A stretch of 64,000 bases of DNA from assembly GCA_963575745.1 (NCBI GenBank), contig CAUYUJ010001414.1:293270-357269 (forward strand), read 5' to 3'. Source of the DNA: Prorocentrum cordatum (Eukaryota > Sar > Dinophyceae > Prorocentrales > Prorocentraceae). The position numbers and the translations under genes are program-made. This document shows, piece after piece, positions 19,239 to 28,690 of this stretch. Every line of letters starts with the position of its first letter. Position 1 is the first letter of the stretch. The notes under the pieces were generated by a model, which worked only from the letters and a program-made list of their open reading frames with translations, did not search any database and was not told the origin of the DNA.

Positions 19239-20387
19239 ATGGCGCCGCAGCGCAATGGTGGTGCAGGCAGCCGTCAGCCTGTGGCCACCTGGCGCTGCCA
19301 GTCCTGCGGGTGCAACCGCAACGTGCTCTCCTACTGGTGGTGCAAGCACTGCGGCAAGAAATGGCAGCCGCCCTCGGTCGGCACATATCGTGGGCCCCAA
19401 GGCGCTTGGCAAGATGGGAATGGTCTTCGTCTCTTCGATGCTGATCGTCCTCATCCCCCTCTGCGTCCTGGGCTTGTCACCGCTGGAGTTCCTTCACCAC
19501 CGGGTGCGGCAGCCGAAGGTGGCGGACGTGGCGGTGCAAAGCTTGGCCTCTCCTCGACGGACCTCGCCCTCCTCGTGGACCTCACTGGCCGCGCGGGTGA
19601 CCAGGCGTCGTCCGACAAGTACAAGGAGCAGCTCAACAACCTCACCGCCCGCCCCGCTCCAAACGTGCCGCTGGAGCAGCGGGTGGCCCAGTGTCAGCGT
19701 GAGCGACTCCGACTGGCCAAGAAGTTTCAACATGAGCTTGACAAACTCGACCGCTGGGAGAAGGAGATGGAGAAGCAGCGCACTCACATCTCTTCCATCT
19801 CAGAGCAGCTCTCTCGTCAGGAGGAGTCCTACAGCGAGCTGGTTGGCAGGCTGGCGTCTGAGGTCCGCAAGGAGGCGCCGCCCCCCGAGGCGCCCAAGAT
19901 CAACATCGAGGACCTGGTCGCTGGCAAATTTGATTCGTTCCAGATCGACCTCGGCTCTTCCCTCTCCTTCGACGCTGAAGACGAACTCGAGCTGTCCAAG
20001 GAGGACAAGGAGGAGCTTGACCGTCGGCAGAAGAAGTTGGCTGAAGGTCTATCTAAATTGTCCAAGGAGCTTTTCTCTCAGGCCTTGTCTCAGGCCAAAT
20101 CCATTCGTGAACAACATGCTGAGCATCGCGCCCGCCTTCGCAAGAAGAGGAAGGGTGATGATGGCGACACCGTGCCCGCTGCTGCTGGAGGAGCTGGCCC
20201 TGCTGCAGGCGATCCACCGCGTCCTGAAGCCGGTGCTGCCGCGTCCTCTGGGGCTTCCGCGTCGGCTACGGGTCCTGCGCCGTCTTCCACGTCTGAGCCT
20301 CCTGAGTCCGCCCTTCTCAGTTCTGTCAAGGCCCGCGTGGCCAAGCTTCAGCAACAGGAAGCCCCCCCCTCGCAAGCTTGCGCGTGA
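19239..20387 (+). CDS. RT1 ORF1, zinc-ribbon/coiled-coil protein
   Basis: 382 residues starting at the first ATG after the leader. Residues 20, 23, 35 and 38 are cysteines (C-x2-C-x11-C-x2-C) in a Trp-rich setting, a zinc-ribbon-like knuckle. Residues about 130-220 are a heptad-rich coiled coil, followed by an acidic Glu/Asp/Lys segment and an Ala/Ser/Pro-rich tail. By position it is the likely RNA-binding partner of the element RNP, the usual job of non-LTR ORF1 proteins. RT2 ORF1 has the same layout. It ends TGA 8 nt before the first ATG of ORF2; a C-run just upstream (20362-20369) could allow -1 slippage into the ORF2 frame. Confidence 0.85.
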   Translation: MAPQRNGGAGSRQPVATWRCQSCGCNRNVLSYWWCKHCGKKWQPPSVGTYRGPQGAWQDGNGLRLFDADRPHPPLRPGLVTAGVPSPPGAAAEGGGRGGAKLGLSSTDLALLVDLTGRAGDQASSDKYKEQLNNLTARPAPNVPLEQRVAQCQRERLRLAKKFQHELDKLDRWEKEMEKQRTHISSISEQLSRQEESYSELVGRLASEVRKEAPPPEAPKINIEDLVAGKFDSFQIDLGSSLSFDAEDELELSKEDKEELDRRQKKLAEGLSKLSKELFSQALSQAKSIREQHAEHRARLRKKRKGDDGDTVPAAAGGAGPAAGDPPRPEAGAAASSGASASATGPAPSSTSEPPESALLSSVKARVAKLQQQEAPPSQACA

Positions 20388-20398
20388 GGGGGGGAATG
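20360..20398 (+). promoter_or_regulatory. RT1 ORF1/ORF2 junction: possible -1 frameshift or re-initiation site
   Basis: ORF1 reads GAA GCC CCC CCC TCG and stops at 20385-20387. ORF2 lies in the -1 frame, is already open across the C-run, and has an ATG eight bases after the stop (TGAGGGGGGGAATG). Either -1 slippage on the eight C or termination-reinitiation would express ORF2. RT2 has a similar GAGGCCCCC at its junction. Confidence 0.5.
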
Positions 20399-23300
20399 CT
20401 TCGCTCTCAGTACACGTCCATCCAGGGGGCCCCGACCCCCCCCCCTCAAGAACTTCTATATCTCAAGGTCATCACGGTTAATGGAAATGCTTGGTCTTCT
20501 GTGAAAGACTGGCTTCCATCAACCAACGCTCATATTATACTAATCCAGGAGCATAGGCTCCCCGCGGGAGACCCCGTCGACCAGGCCTCTGCGTGGTGCC
20601 TCTCTAACGGTTTCAAGTCCCTCTGGGCCCCAGGCTCCGTGGGCCCTCGAGGAGGCCTCTCTAGTGGTGTGGCGATTCTTGCTAGGTCTTGGCTAGGTAT
20701 TCACTCTCCGTCTGACGGGGGAATTTTGTGGCCTCACCGAGCTCTCGCAGCAGTCGTTCACCCCCCAGGGGGCCAGTCCCTCCTCGTCTCATCACTTTAC
20801 TTGCGTGACTGTGAAGGGCTCTCGGACGCGAACCTCGAAATATTATCTGCTGTGGGTTCCTACATGGCTATCTCGGGGCTTCCCTTTATCTTGGGTGGAG
20901 ATTTCAACATGGAGCCGTCCAGCCTCCAGCAGGCTGAATTTCCTCAGAATCTTCGCGGCCAAGTCGTTGCCACCACTAGCCCTACGTGTCATGGTGCTGG
21001 TGGGCCACGACTCTATGATTACTTTGTGCTGTCTGGAGGCCTATCTCAGGCTGTTAGCTCGGTTGCCTTGATCGATGCGCCTTTCCATCCGCACACGCCG
21101 CCCCAGATCACCTTTCACGCTGGTCTGGCCGATCTGCACGTTCTGGCTTTTCGGAAACCTCCCCCGATCCCCTTCGAGGCCCCTATCGGTCCGTGCCCGT
21201 GCCCCCCCACGTATAAGCAATGCTCGGCCCTCCTCGGGAAAGCCTTGCAGCGGGCTCGTGCTGGCCAGACCGATGTTCTCGACTCTCTTCTGACTAAGGC
21301 CTACAAGTGTTGGGCCAACACTGCAGAGCTTGAACTCTGCTCGATCATGGGTATAGCACTCCCATACCGTGGGGCGAGGGGCAGGGGACCTGAAACGTGG
21401 TGGCGGCCCGTTCTGGGCCGTGATCGCGGGTCGGTCCGCTACCCCGAGCTCCACAGTATGCGATGGTTATCCTCGGTGTTCCAGGCTTTTGTGTCTTCGT
21501 ATATGGAGTTTCTGGAGGACTCCCCTTCTTTGCTCAGCGAGCTCGACCGACGAGCTCGACTTCTGGCGCAGCCACCTGATTTCATCAAGCATCACCAAGG
21601 TGAGTTTTCGGATACGTTCCAGGTTGCCGCTGATGTTGGCACGCTTTGGCTGGCAGCTGCATGTGCGGCTGACGTTTCTTGTGCTGGACCTGCTCCAGGG
21701 CCTGTTCTCGACCCTGCTCTCGTTGATGATGCTCGTCTGGCTATTTCTCAGGCTTTGGCTAAGTGTAATGACAAGTATAAGCAGCAGTCTCGGAAAGACT
21801 GGGCGTCTTGGTTGAACGAAGGGATAAATCAAGGTGCCATGCGTGTCCACCAAGTCACCCGTGACCCTGCTGCGTGGCGTCCCACGTCCACCCTCAGCCG
21901 TTTCGGGAATATTGTTTCGGACCCGCAGGAGCTTTTGAGAGCTGAATCCAATCGATTTGGCTCCTTGTGGAATGCGTCCCCTTGCCCTCCCAGACACGTG
22001 ACTAAAGTTTTGGATCCCCTTCCCCTTGCTAGCATTGATCAAATTCGAACCTTATCCAGGAGCTACTCTCGTCGTTCTGCCGTCGCGTTGGACGGCTTTC
22101 ACATGCGCCACTATCAATACCTCTCCGACGAGGCCCTGGAGTGTTTCGCCCCCCTCTTGCATGTGATCGAAGTCAGCGCGATGCTTCCCCAGCAATTGAG
22201 AGCCTTCATCGTGGCCCTGATCCCCAAGAAGGTCCCTGGCTTCCGACCCATCGGTGTTTTCTCCTCTCCCTTTAGGCTTTGGGGAAAACTTCGCCGTCCC
22301 TGGGCCCTGGAGTGGGAAAGACAGAATGATCGGCCCTACTGGGCCGCGGGGAAGCATCGGTCCGCCACCGACATTGTGTGGCGCCAGAGTTTTCGCGCGG
22401 AGGCCAGCACTTCGGCTGGCCAGCATGCAGCTTCGATATTTTGGGACCTTTTGAAGTTCTATGAGCTGATCCCGCTGCACATCCTTGAGGCGAGGTGTCA
22501 TCGGCTCAGCTTTCACCCGACTCTGATCGGGGTGTGTCTCGCCGCTTATCGATCGAGCAGGTATCTCGTTCTCAGTGGTGTCGTCGCTCCTGGGGTCTTC
22601 GCCGACACCGGGCTGGTCGCTGGGTGTTCTATGGCCACGACCCTCATTCGGGTCTTCGGTTTGGAGGCTTTCGACAGCCTCTCGCTCCCCCCCGCTGTCA
22701 CCCTCGATGTGTACATCGATGACACCAGCCTCGACGGAGTTGGCAAGCTGGAGCCGTTGGTTGCTGACATGCGCTGCGCGGCCAGTCAGCTTGAGTTTGC
22801 GATTTCTCACTCCATGAAGGCTCACATTGCTCTTGACAAAGTTGGCATGGTTACCAGCAGTAAGGTTATATCCAGTAGGCTCCAGGAGGCCTTCGGAGAT
22901 CTCGTGGGCCCCCCCCTCGAGTCGGCTGTCAATCTCGGTCATGACCATACTGCTGGTACCTCTAGGCGCGTCCGTGGACGCAATTCAAAGACTAAGGCCC
23001 GCCTGCTGTCTGCCACGCGCCGTGCGCGGAGGCTCGCCCGTCAGCGAGGAGTCATCGGCAGACGTGCAACTAAGGTTTTCTGCGCAGGTGCTCTCCCAGC
23101 ACTGCAATACGGTGCTGACGTGCATGGCATGTCGGACGCCGAGCTGTTGCGAGTACGACGTCTAGCAGCTTCCACGATGAAGCCATCCTGCGGCGGCCGC
23201 TCTCTATGTATCCTCACTCGCGTTGAAGGCGATCCTGCCTGGTATGGGTCAGTCGCTCCTCTCCTCCACTACCATAGAGAGCTATGGCTGCTGCGCACGA

Positions 23301-25069
23301 GGATGACGGATTATACTCTTTCTTGGAGTCAGATCAGATTGGGTTGGGAAAGCGTTTGGAACAATCCCCCGCGTACCTGGAGATCTGTCAAAGGCCCTTT
23401 GGGGGCCATGTACTTATCTATTGCTAGATTGGGATGGACCATGAGTTCCCCATACACCCTGACCGACGACCGCGGAGTGGATATCCCTCTCCTCCTCATC
23501 TCTCCTGCCCTCCTCAAACGGCTTTGTAAGTCTGCGATTTTCAAAGCTCTTGAATGTGAGGCTGGTGACAAATATGGTCAGGGTTCTAGGCTTTGTTTTG
23601 ACGTGCTGTGTACCTCTTTGAATTCGAAGAAGTACACTCCCAAGCAGAAGGGAATCATTAGAACGCTTTCGTGTCAAGGCTTTTGGCCTTTTAGTCGAGC
23701 CAAGGCCCTGGGATGCCAAGTTGAGGACAAGTGCCCTCTCTGTCAGGCCGAGGGCGACACGATGATCCACCGCCCCTGGTATTGCCCCTCTTGCGAGGCC
23801 GAGCGTTCTGAGCATATCAAGCCCCAGTTGTTGAGCCGCGTACGCCAGGAGCTTGAGGCTGGCGTCAACCCTGGTTTTAAGGTGCTTTGTGAAACTGGGC
23901 TCTTCACTCACCCTTCCTCTGAGGCTCCCCTCCCTCAGTCGGCCCAGGAATCTCAGGACTCGGTTGTTTATGAGTATTTTCCTGATGCTTTTGAGGAGGC
24001 TGGTCTGCCTCTTCCTCCTGAGGGGCGAAGGGAGTTTCGGGGCAAAGTTTTCCTGGATGGATCGTGTTTTAGGCACCCCGTGCGTGAACTTTCCCGCTCT
24101 GGATGGGGCGCGGTCTGGCTGAATGACCAAGGTCAGATTCTCGTCCGCACTTATGGCACAGTCTGTAATGTATATCCTCAGACGAGTGTGGCAGCTGAAT
24201 TCGTCGCTCCTGCTGCCGCCTCGTGCCTGATTGAACACTCGGCTGAATTTCTGTCTGACTGTAAGGCGGTGGTCGACCATTTTGCCCTGCCCTCAGACCA
24301 GCAGCTCTCGCCTGCCAGGCCTTACAGTGGTCTAGTCATGCAGTGCCTGGCGAATGCTGACGGCAAACTCGAGGGTGTCTCCAAAGTGAAGGCGCACCTC
24401 ACAGAAGATCCCAGCCTCCCCTGGGAAGAGATTTTCAACATTCGTGGCAACAACTTTGCTGATGAGGCGGCGAAGGCAGGAGCGAACCTTCACCAGCCTC
24501 TTGATGATAGCCTCAATGACAGTCTGTCCTTTTTGGTCTCTGTTTCCAAGGCTGTCGCCAACCTTGCCGCCCATCTCCTGGATCTTTGGCCCAGGACCAA
24601 CCTGGACGGGGTCTCTTGGGAGCGCCCTCTGGCTCCTGGTCCTCCCAGGGTTCAGGGTCCTGGTCACTCCTGGGGTTGGGCTGGCAAATTCTGGCAATGC
24701 AACGAGTGCCTCAAGTGCTCTCGTTCTCTCTCGAGACCTCCGCCTGGGAGGTGCTCTCAGCAGCTTAAGGTTTCGCCCCAGTCTCTGAGAGATTTGGGCC
24801 ACCGCTGCATCATTGTCGACTGCAGCGATGGAAGTTTTGTGGCTTTCTGCCAGCTGTGTTTCTTCTACACATGTGGAGGGCAGCTTCGCGGGTTGGGGGA
24901 CCCCTGTCCAGCGAATCCCTCCCACCCTCTGGTCGCGCGAGGACACGCGGACAAGCTTTGGTCCGCCCACAAATCCCGCAGAAGAGATCTTCGGTCCAAA
25001 CTCAGCAGAGGGCTCCATCCGAAACGGAATGGGGTCACAGTTGATTTGGACGGCATTGGAGTTTTATAA
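20396..25069 (+). CDS. RT1 ORF2, endonuclease-reverse transcriptase-RNase H
   Basis: The frame is open from before 20378; the first ATG is 20396, giving 1557 residues. Positions below count from 20378. Endonuclease (EEP fold): VNGNAW near 30, IQEHR near 56, GGDFN near 173, LYDYF near 210. Reverse transcriptase: ALDGFHMRHY near 570, motif A in FWDLLKFYELI near 687, TGLVAGCS near 746, catalytic VYIDDTSL near 778. A Cys/His knuckle (CPLCQAEGD...HR) lies near 1118. RNase H acidic residues sit in FLDGSC (~1224), AAEF (~1272), SDCKAVV (~1293) and FADEAAK (~1361). A Cys-rich tail (CNECLKC, CQLCFFYTC) is at 1441-1500. All catalytic motifs are present and no stop interrupts it, so it may be active. 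It would nick target DNA and copy the element RNA in place. Confidence 0.92.
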   Translation: MLRSQYTSIQGAPTPPPQELLYLKVITVNGNAWSSVKDWLPSTNAHIILIQEHRLPAGDPVDQASAWCLSNGFKSLWAPGSVGPRGGLSSGVAILARSWLGIHSPSDGGILWPHRALAAVVHPPGGQSLLVSSLYLRDCEGLSDANLEILSAVGSYMAISGLPFILGGDFNMEPSSLQQAEFPQNLRGQVVATTSPTCHGAGGPRLYDYFVLSGGLSQAVSSVALIDAPFHPHTPPQITFHAGLADLHVLAFRKPPPIPFEAPIGPCPCPPTYKQCSALLGKALQRARAGQTDVLDSLLTKAYKCWANTAELELCSIMGIALPYRGARGRGPETWWRPVLGRDRGSVRYPELHSMRWLSSVFQAFVSSYMEFLEDSPSLLSELDRRARLLAQPPDFIKHHQGEFSDTFQVAADVGTLWLAAACAADVSCAGPAPGPVLDPALVDDARLAISQALAKCNDKYKQQSRKDWASWLNEGINQGAMRVHQVTRDPAAWRPTSTLSRFGNIVSDPQELLRAESNRFGSLWNASPCPPRHVTKVLDPLPLASIDQIRTLSRSYSRRSAVALDGFHMRHYQYLSDEALECFAPLLHVIEVSAMLPQQLRAFIVALIPKKVPGFRPIGVFSSPFRLWGKLRRPWALEWERQNDRPYWAAGKHRSATDIVWRQSFRAEASTSAGQHAASIFWDLLKFYELIPLHILEARCHRLSFHPTLIGVCLAAYRSSRYLVLSGVVAPGVFADTGLVAGCSMATTLIRVFGLEAFDSLSLPPAVTLDVYIDDTSLDGVGKLEPLVADMRCAASQLEFAISHSMKAHIALDKVGMVTSSKVISSRLQEAFGDLVGPPLESAVNLGHDHTAGTSRRVRGRNSKTKARLLSATRRARRLARQRGVIGRRATKVFCAGALPALQYGADVHGMSDAELLRVRRLAASTMKPSCGGRSLCILTRVEGDPAWYGSVAPLLHYHRELWLLRTRMTDYTLSWSQIRLGWESVWNNPPRTWRSVKGPLGAMYLSIARLGWTMSSPYTLTDDRGVDIPLLLISPALLKRLCKSAIFKALECEAGDKYGQGSRLCFDVLCTSLNSKKYTPKQKGIIRTLSCQGFWPFSRAKALGCQVEDKCPLCQAEGDTMIHRPWYCPSCEAERSEHIKPQLLSRVRQELEAGVNPGFKVLCETGLFTHPSSEAPLPQSAQESQDSVVYEYFPDAFEEAGLPLPPEGRREFRGKVFLDGSCFRHPVRELSRSGWGAVWLNDQGQILVRTYGTVCNVYPQTSVAAEFVAPAAASCLIEHSAEFLSDCKAVVDHFALPSDQQLSPARPYSGLVMQCLANADGKLEGVSKVKAHLTEDPSLPWEEIFNIRGNNFADEAAKAGANLHQPLDDSLNDSLSFLVSVSKAVANLAAHLLDLWPRTNLDGVSWERPLAPGPPRVQGPGHSWGWAGKFWQCNECLKCSRSLSRPPPGRCSQQLKVSPQSLRDLGHRCIIVDCSDGSFVAFCQLCFFYTCGGQLRGLGDPCPANPSHPLVARGHADKLWSAHKSRRRDLRSKLSRGLHPKRNGVTVDLDGIGVL

Positions 25070-25126
25070 CAATAATCTCTCTAATGCACTTTTCCCGCAC
25101 TGCGGGTCTTTGATCGTGGATGTCAA
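25070..25126 (+). other. RT1 3' UTR
   Basis: A short 3' end with TAACAATAATC and the hairpin CCCGCACTGCGGG, finishing GATGTCAA directly before the repeated 18-bp flank. No poly(A) and no simple tail. Confidence 0.7.
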
Positions 25127-25335
25127 CTCCTCCTCCTCCCTCCTCCTCCTCCGCCTCCTCCTCCTCCTCCTCCTCCTCCCTCATCTCCTCCTCCCTCATC
25201 TCCTCCTCCTCCGCCTCCCTCCTCCTCCTCCGCCGCCTCCTCCTCCTCCTCCTCCTCCTCCTCCTCCTCCTCCTCCTCCTCCTCCTCCCAATCCTCCTCC
25301 TCCTCCTCCTCCTCCTCCTCCTTCTCCTCCTCCTC
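25127..25335 (+). repeat. (TCC)n tract, right half
   Basis: Continuation of the tract interrupted by RT1. It opens with the second copy of CTCCTCCTCCTCCCTCCT and carries CCG and TCA interruptions. Confidence 0.95.
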
Positions 25336-25986
25336 CGCCCCGCCGGAGGTACTCGCCCTCGGGACCCTGGTCGTCTACGGCATCTTCAGCATCACGCTGC
25401 GCGTCATGGGGGGCTGAGAGGGCTGCAACGGTGGAGAAGAGACAGCGGGACATGTTCGAGGCGGGAGGAGGGAGGAAGGAGGAGGAGGAGGAGACGAGGG
25501 GGGAGGAGGGAGGAAGGGAGGGAGGAGGATCCTCCTTGCCCGTGGCGCCGACGTGCAGATCCCTCAGCTTCGCCATCAGCTTCTCGTTCCTCTCTCGGAG
25601 TTGGAGCCGCCTCTCCGCGGCCCGCCCGGCCCGAGGGTGGCCGCGCGCCCGGCGCGGGGCGCCAAGGGCCCCTCGCGGTGGCCTTATGATTTCAAGGGGC
25701 CAGCCCGCCCCGCTCGCCCTCCCCGCTCCTCTCCCCTCCCTCCCTCCCTCCCTCCCTCCCTCCCTCCCCCTCTCCCCTGTCTGCCCTCCCTCTCTGCCGC
25801 CCCCCCCCCCGCTCCTGGGGCTCCTGCCTCCTCCCCCTCGCCGCTCCGCCGTCGCCGCCGCCGCCGCCGTCGCCGTCGCCGTCGCCGTCGCCGCCGCCGC
25901 CGCCGTCGTCGCGGGCCCGCCCCCGCCCATCCCCGCCCTCTCCTCCTGCCGCGCGTGCTCCGGCGTCCCGAGGGTGGCGGAGGCAT
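25336..25986. other. No gene supported; (TCCC)n and (GCC/GTC)n patches
   Basis: GC-rich sequence with (TCCC)n at about 25735-25770 and GCC/GTC triplets at about 25848-25915. Long frames on both strands come from composition. Confidence 0.5.
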
Positions 25987-26103
25987 GGCATCGCTTGGAC
26001 GTGTGCATTTTTCCTTCGGCGAGGACCGTCGAGGAGCATTTGGCGAAAAAGCCACGCACGAAACCGAACAATAACACAGGGAATGGACGTCCGAGCGATG
26101 GCC
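25987..26103 (+). mobile_element. MITE-like repeat, family G, copy 1
   Basis: Terminal inverted repeats GGCATCGCTTGGACGT and ACGTCCGAGCGATGGCC. The interior has TTCGGCGAGGACCGTCGAGG, AGCCACGCACGAAACCG and AACACAGGGAATGG. It directly abuts family A copy 3. Other copies: 30998-31124 and 33584-33910 (interrupted). Confidence 0.85.
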
Positions 26104-26275
26104 AGGAGGTGGATAGACCTCCTGCCCTGACGCGTCGATTAGCGAAGTGGCCGCTTTCGGTTGGCGAGGGAGCGCCGCGGCTGTCATTGTTGCGGGTCCA
26201 TTGTCGTCGGTTTCGGCCCCAGGTCGTTTTCATCGAAGGGAGGTTTGCGAAAGGGAGGTCTGTCCACCGCCGAGG
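26104..26275 (+). mobile_element. MITE-like repeat, family A, copy 3
   Basis: GGAGGTGGATAGACCTCC at the left, core CTGACGCGTCGATTAGCG, right end GGTCTGTCCACCGCCGA. Immediately downstream of family G copy 1. Confidence 0.85.
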
Positions 26276-26410
26276 GCCGAGGGTGGTCCCAGGCAGGTCC
26301 TTTCCCCCTTTCGGTCGGCGGCGCGGGCGCGCGCGACGGGGCGCGGCACTGGCCGTGCAGGCCGTCGGGGCTCCCATGCTGTTGCTCTGCCTGCGAGCGG
26401 CCCACGCCGG

Positions 26411-26497
26411 TGCCGACGCCGATGCTGACGCAAACGCCGACGACGACGCCGACGACGCCGACGCCGACGCCGACGCCGACGACGACGACGACGACGA

Positions 26498-26538
<41 letters not shown>

Positions 26539-26545
26539 CTGGCGG
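26411..26545 (+). repeat. (GAC/GCC)n trinucleotide tract
   Basis: About 135 bp of GAC, GCC and GGC triplets in changing order. Confidence 0.93.
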
Positions 26546-26712
26546 CCTCCGCCCTCGGCTCCTGGTTCACCGGCCTGAAGCACATGCCTATACCTTTGCT
26601 TGGCGCCGCCCCCTCTCTATTTGCCAGTCTTGGGGCTTCTCCTCCAGTTTCCCCGAGGGCGCATCCCCGAGGTCCTCGTCGCTTCTTGGCTCGTCGATCT
26701 CGGGGATGGGTT

Positions 26713-26872
26713 AGGAGGGGAAAAAACACACAGACACAATTAATCGTCGGTTCCCCAGAAAATATGGGAAATATGGAAGTGGGGGGGAAGACAGAAACCC
26801 GGAAAATATGGGAAAATATGGGGGATTTGGTTACTTGTGCACATTTATTTGTGTGTCCCAGTTCCCCTTCAG
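26713..26872 (+). mobile_element. MITE-like repeat, family B, copy 3
   Basis: Full-length copy: AGGAGGGGAAAAAACACACA at the start, GACACAATTAATCGTCGG, then AATATGGG repeats, CACATTTATTTGTGTGTCCC and CCCCTTC at the end. AGGA flanks both ends. Confidence 0.85.
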
Positions 26873-27313
26873 GATGGGGATCGGCTCGATGATGCTTGCC
26901 TGCACCTCCCGAGGCTGCGGCCCTCCCGCCGCCGCCTCGCAGGCGCAGCCTCCTCCCGGCTCGTCCTCCCCGCGCCTGCGCACGGCGCGGGAGGTGGCCT
27001 GCCCGCGCCGCGCGGGGAGGGGGAAGTGGCTGCGCACCGAAAGGCCCAGCGATCGGCTCCTCCATCCCCCCCTCGTCCTTCCCTCCCTCTCCCTCCGTCC
27101 CTCCCTCTCCCGGGTCGCCCTCCGCCCTCCCTGCCCCCCTCGTGCTTCCCCCCCTCGTCTTTCTCTCCAGCTCCCTCCGTCCCTCCCTCTCCCGGGTCGC
27201 CCTCCGCCCTCCCGGTTGCTCCCTGGTCCCTCCCTGCCTTCCTTCCTTCCTCTTGCCTGCCCCTGCGACCCCTGTCTTCTCCCGGTGCTCCGCTCCTCCC
27301 TTCCTCCTAATCT
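26873..27313. other. No gene supported; CT-rich with an internal duplication
   Basis: CTCCCTCCGTCCCTCCCTCT with the following GGGTCGCCCTCC occurs at about 27089 and again at 27171. The frames are low-complexity Pro/Ser/Leu. Confidence 0.5.
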
Positions 27314-27475
27314 CAAAAGGGGAAGTAACACACAGACACAATTAATCTTCGATTCCCTAGAAAATATGGGAAAATATGGGAAGTGGGGGGGAAGACAAAA
27401 ACCCAGAACATACTGGAAAATATGGGGTATACGTTGATTTGTGTGTGTTTATTTGTGTGTCCCAGGGCCCCTTCA
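27314..27475 (+). mobile_element. MITE-like repeat, family B, copy 4
   Basis: AAGGGGAAGTAACACACAGA, CAATTAATCTTCGATTCCC, duplicated AAAATATGGG, and TTTATTTGTGTGTCCCAGGG at the right end. Full length. Confidence 0.85.
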
Positions 27476-27876
27476 TAATCATCGTCGTCCTCATCCATCC
27501 TCCTTCTCTAGAAACTCTTCCTCGTCACACCACCAGACGTGCCCGCAGGTCGGACAGGGCGTATCGCATTCGCTGCTTCCACGAGATGTGATGTCTGACC
27601 CTCGGGAGTCCAGACTGCTGGACGAATTGAGGGCAGGCCGTTCTCAAGCTGTGGTTCTCATCTCAGCGACACGCGCACTCGCATCTGAATCCCCCAACAC
27701 GGGTGGTGGTGATACTGTTTTCAGGAACTGTGTATTTCGCTTCCGTGTTGCGCTGATTCGCCCACCGACCCGCCGAACATCCGCCCGCGACCCATCCACA
27801 CTGCTTTGGTAATTAGCAACATCGGCGCCTACGGCGGGCTCGTGGCGCAGTTTTTCAAGATCCGGATCGGTGCCTG
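27476..27876. other. No gene supported
   Basis: Moderate-GC spacer with short overlapping frames only. Confidence 0.4.
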
Positions 27877-27998
27877 CGGAGGAGGAGGAGGAGGAGGAGG
27901 AGGAGGAGGAGGAGGAGGAGGAGCTGGAAGGGGAGGAGGAAGAGGAGGAGGAGGAGGAAGAGGAGGAGGAGAAGGAGGAGGAGGAGGAGGAGCAGGAG
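27877..27998 (+). repeat. (GGA)n tract
   Basis: About 120 bp of GGA with GCA/AGA interruptions, the purine strand upward here. Confidence 0.95.
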
Positions 27999-28153
27999 GG
28001 GTGGGTCTTGTTCCGGCCGGAGCCGGGCGCAGGGATCCGATCTCGATGCGGTTCGTGGCGGTTCGTGTGCGATCCAACCCGCTTCCGATCCGAGCCGATG
28101 TCGCGATGCAGTCGTCCCGAGGGCGCGAAGAGATTGAGACATTGCCAAATATC

Positions 28154-28316
28154 GGAGCGTGAATTACCTACCCCGCTTTCGCTTCCAGGCAAAACCAAGT
28201 CATACCACGCGCCTCCTCGTCAAGCGGCCTGACCAGTACAGGCCGTAGTTTGGCATCGTTTGGTATCTCTTGGAAGCGAGGGTGGTCAAAAGCGAGGTAG
28301 GTTTGTTTCCCCCTTA
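28154..28316 (+). mobile_element. MITE-like repeat, family C, copy 2
   Basis: GGAGCGTGAATTACCTACC to GAGGTAGGTTTGTTT, nearly identical to copy 1, with small length changes near 28248. Confidence 0.88.
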
Positions 28317-28419
28317 AAATAGCACCACCAGAGCCCCAGACTTATTAAGTCGCGCCTGCCCATATACAGGAGGACTAGGAGGAGGAGGGAGAGCAGAAAG
28401 GCCAGAGGCCTTTTTGGGA

Positions 28420-28690
28420 TGCCTCTCGGAGTCTCTTCGGACGTCTCTTGATATCCTCTTCGAGGCCTCTTGGTGCGTCTTGGGGGTCTCTTGGCGGTCG
28501 CGGGGCCCTGTTGGGAGCGTCTTGGATGGCTCGGGGAAGCCTCTTAGGGCCTCTTGGGGGTCTCGTGGGAGCCTCTTGGGGACCTCTTCGGGGGGCCTCT
28601 CGCGGCCTCCTGAGCGCCTCTTCGGACCCTATCGGGGGACACTTGATCGCCTCGGAGGTCATCTTGATACCATCTTGGGGGCGTTCGATC
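28420..28690 (+). repeat. Degenerate CCTCTTGGGGG minisatellite
   Basis: About 270 bp of variants of GGCCTCTTGGGGGTCTC with a loose 12-20 bp period. Followed at 28827-28855 by the hairpin-forming GGGGAGGGGTAAACCCCTCC. Confidence 0.7.

Larger units (their letters stand above)
19101..25126 (+). mobile_element. RT1: intact non-LTR retrotransposon with spliced-leader 5' end
   Basis: The element is 6026 bp and lies between 18-bp direct repeats. Its first 21 bases are the dinoflagellate spliced leader (CCGTAGCC...GGCTCAAG); the preceding T can serve as the leader's variable first base. A 117-nt 5' UTR without ATG is followed by two uninterrupted ORFs. The 3' UTR is about 57 nt and contains the small hairpin CCCGC-ACT-GCGGG. 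There is no poly(A) tail. The domain set (endonuclease, reverse transcriptase, RNase H) is that of I/R1-like non-LTR elements. Intact frames and exact flanking repeats suggest a recent insertion. Confidence 0.92.

Noticed and set aside
20378-20395. TTG at 20378 as the ORF2 start of RT1
   Set aside because: Non-ATG initiation is not needed: an ATG lies 18 bases downstream, or ORF2 may be reached by frameshift.
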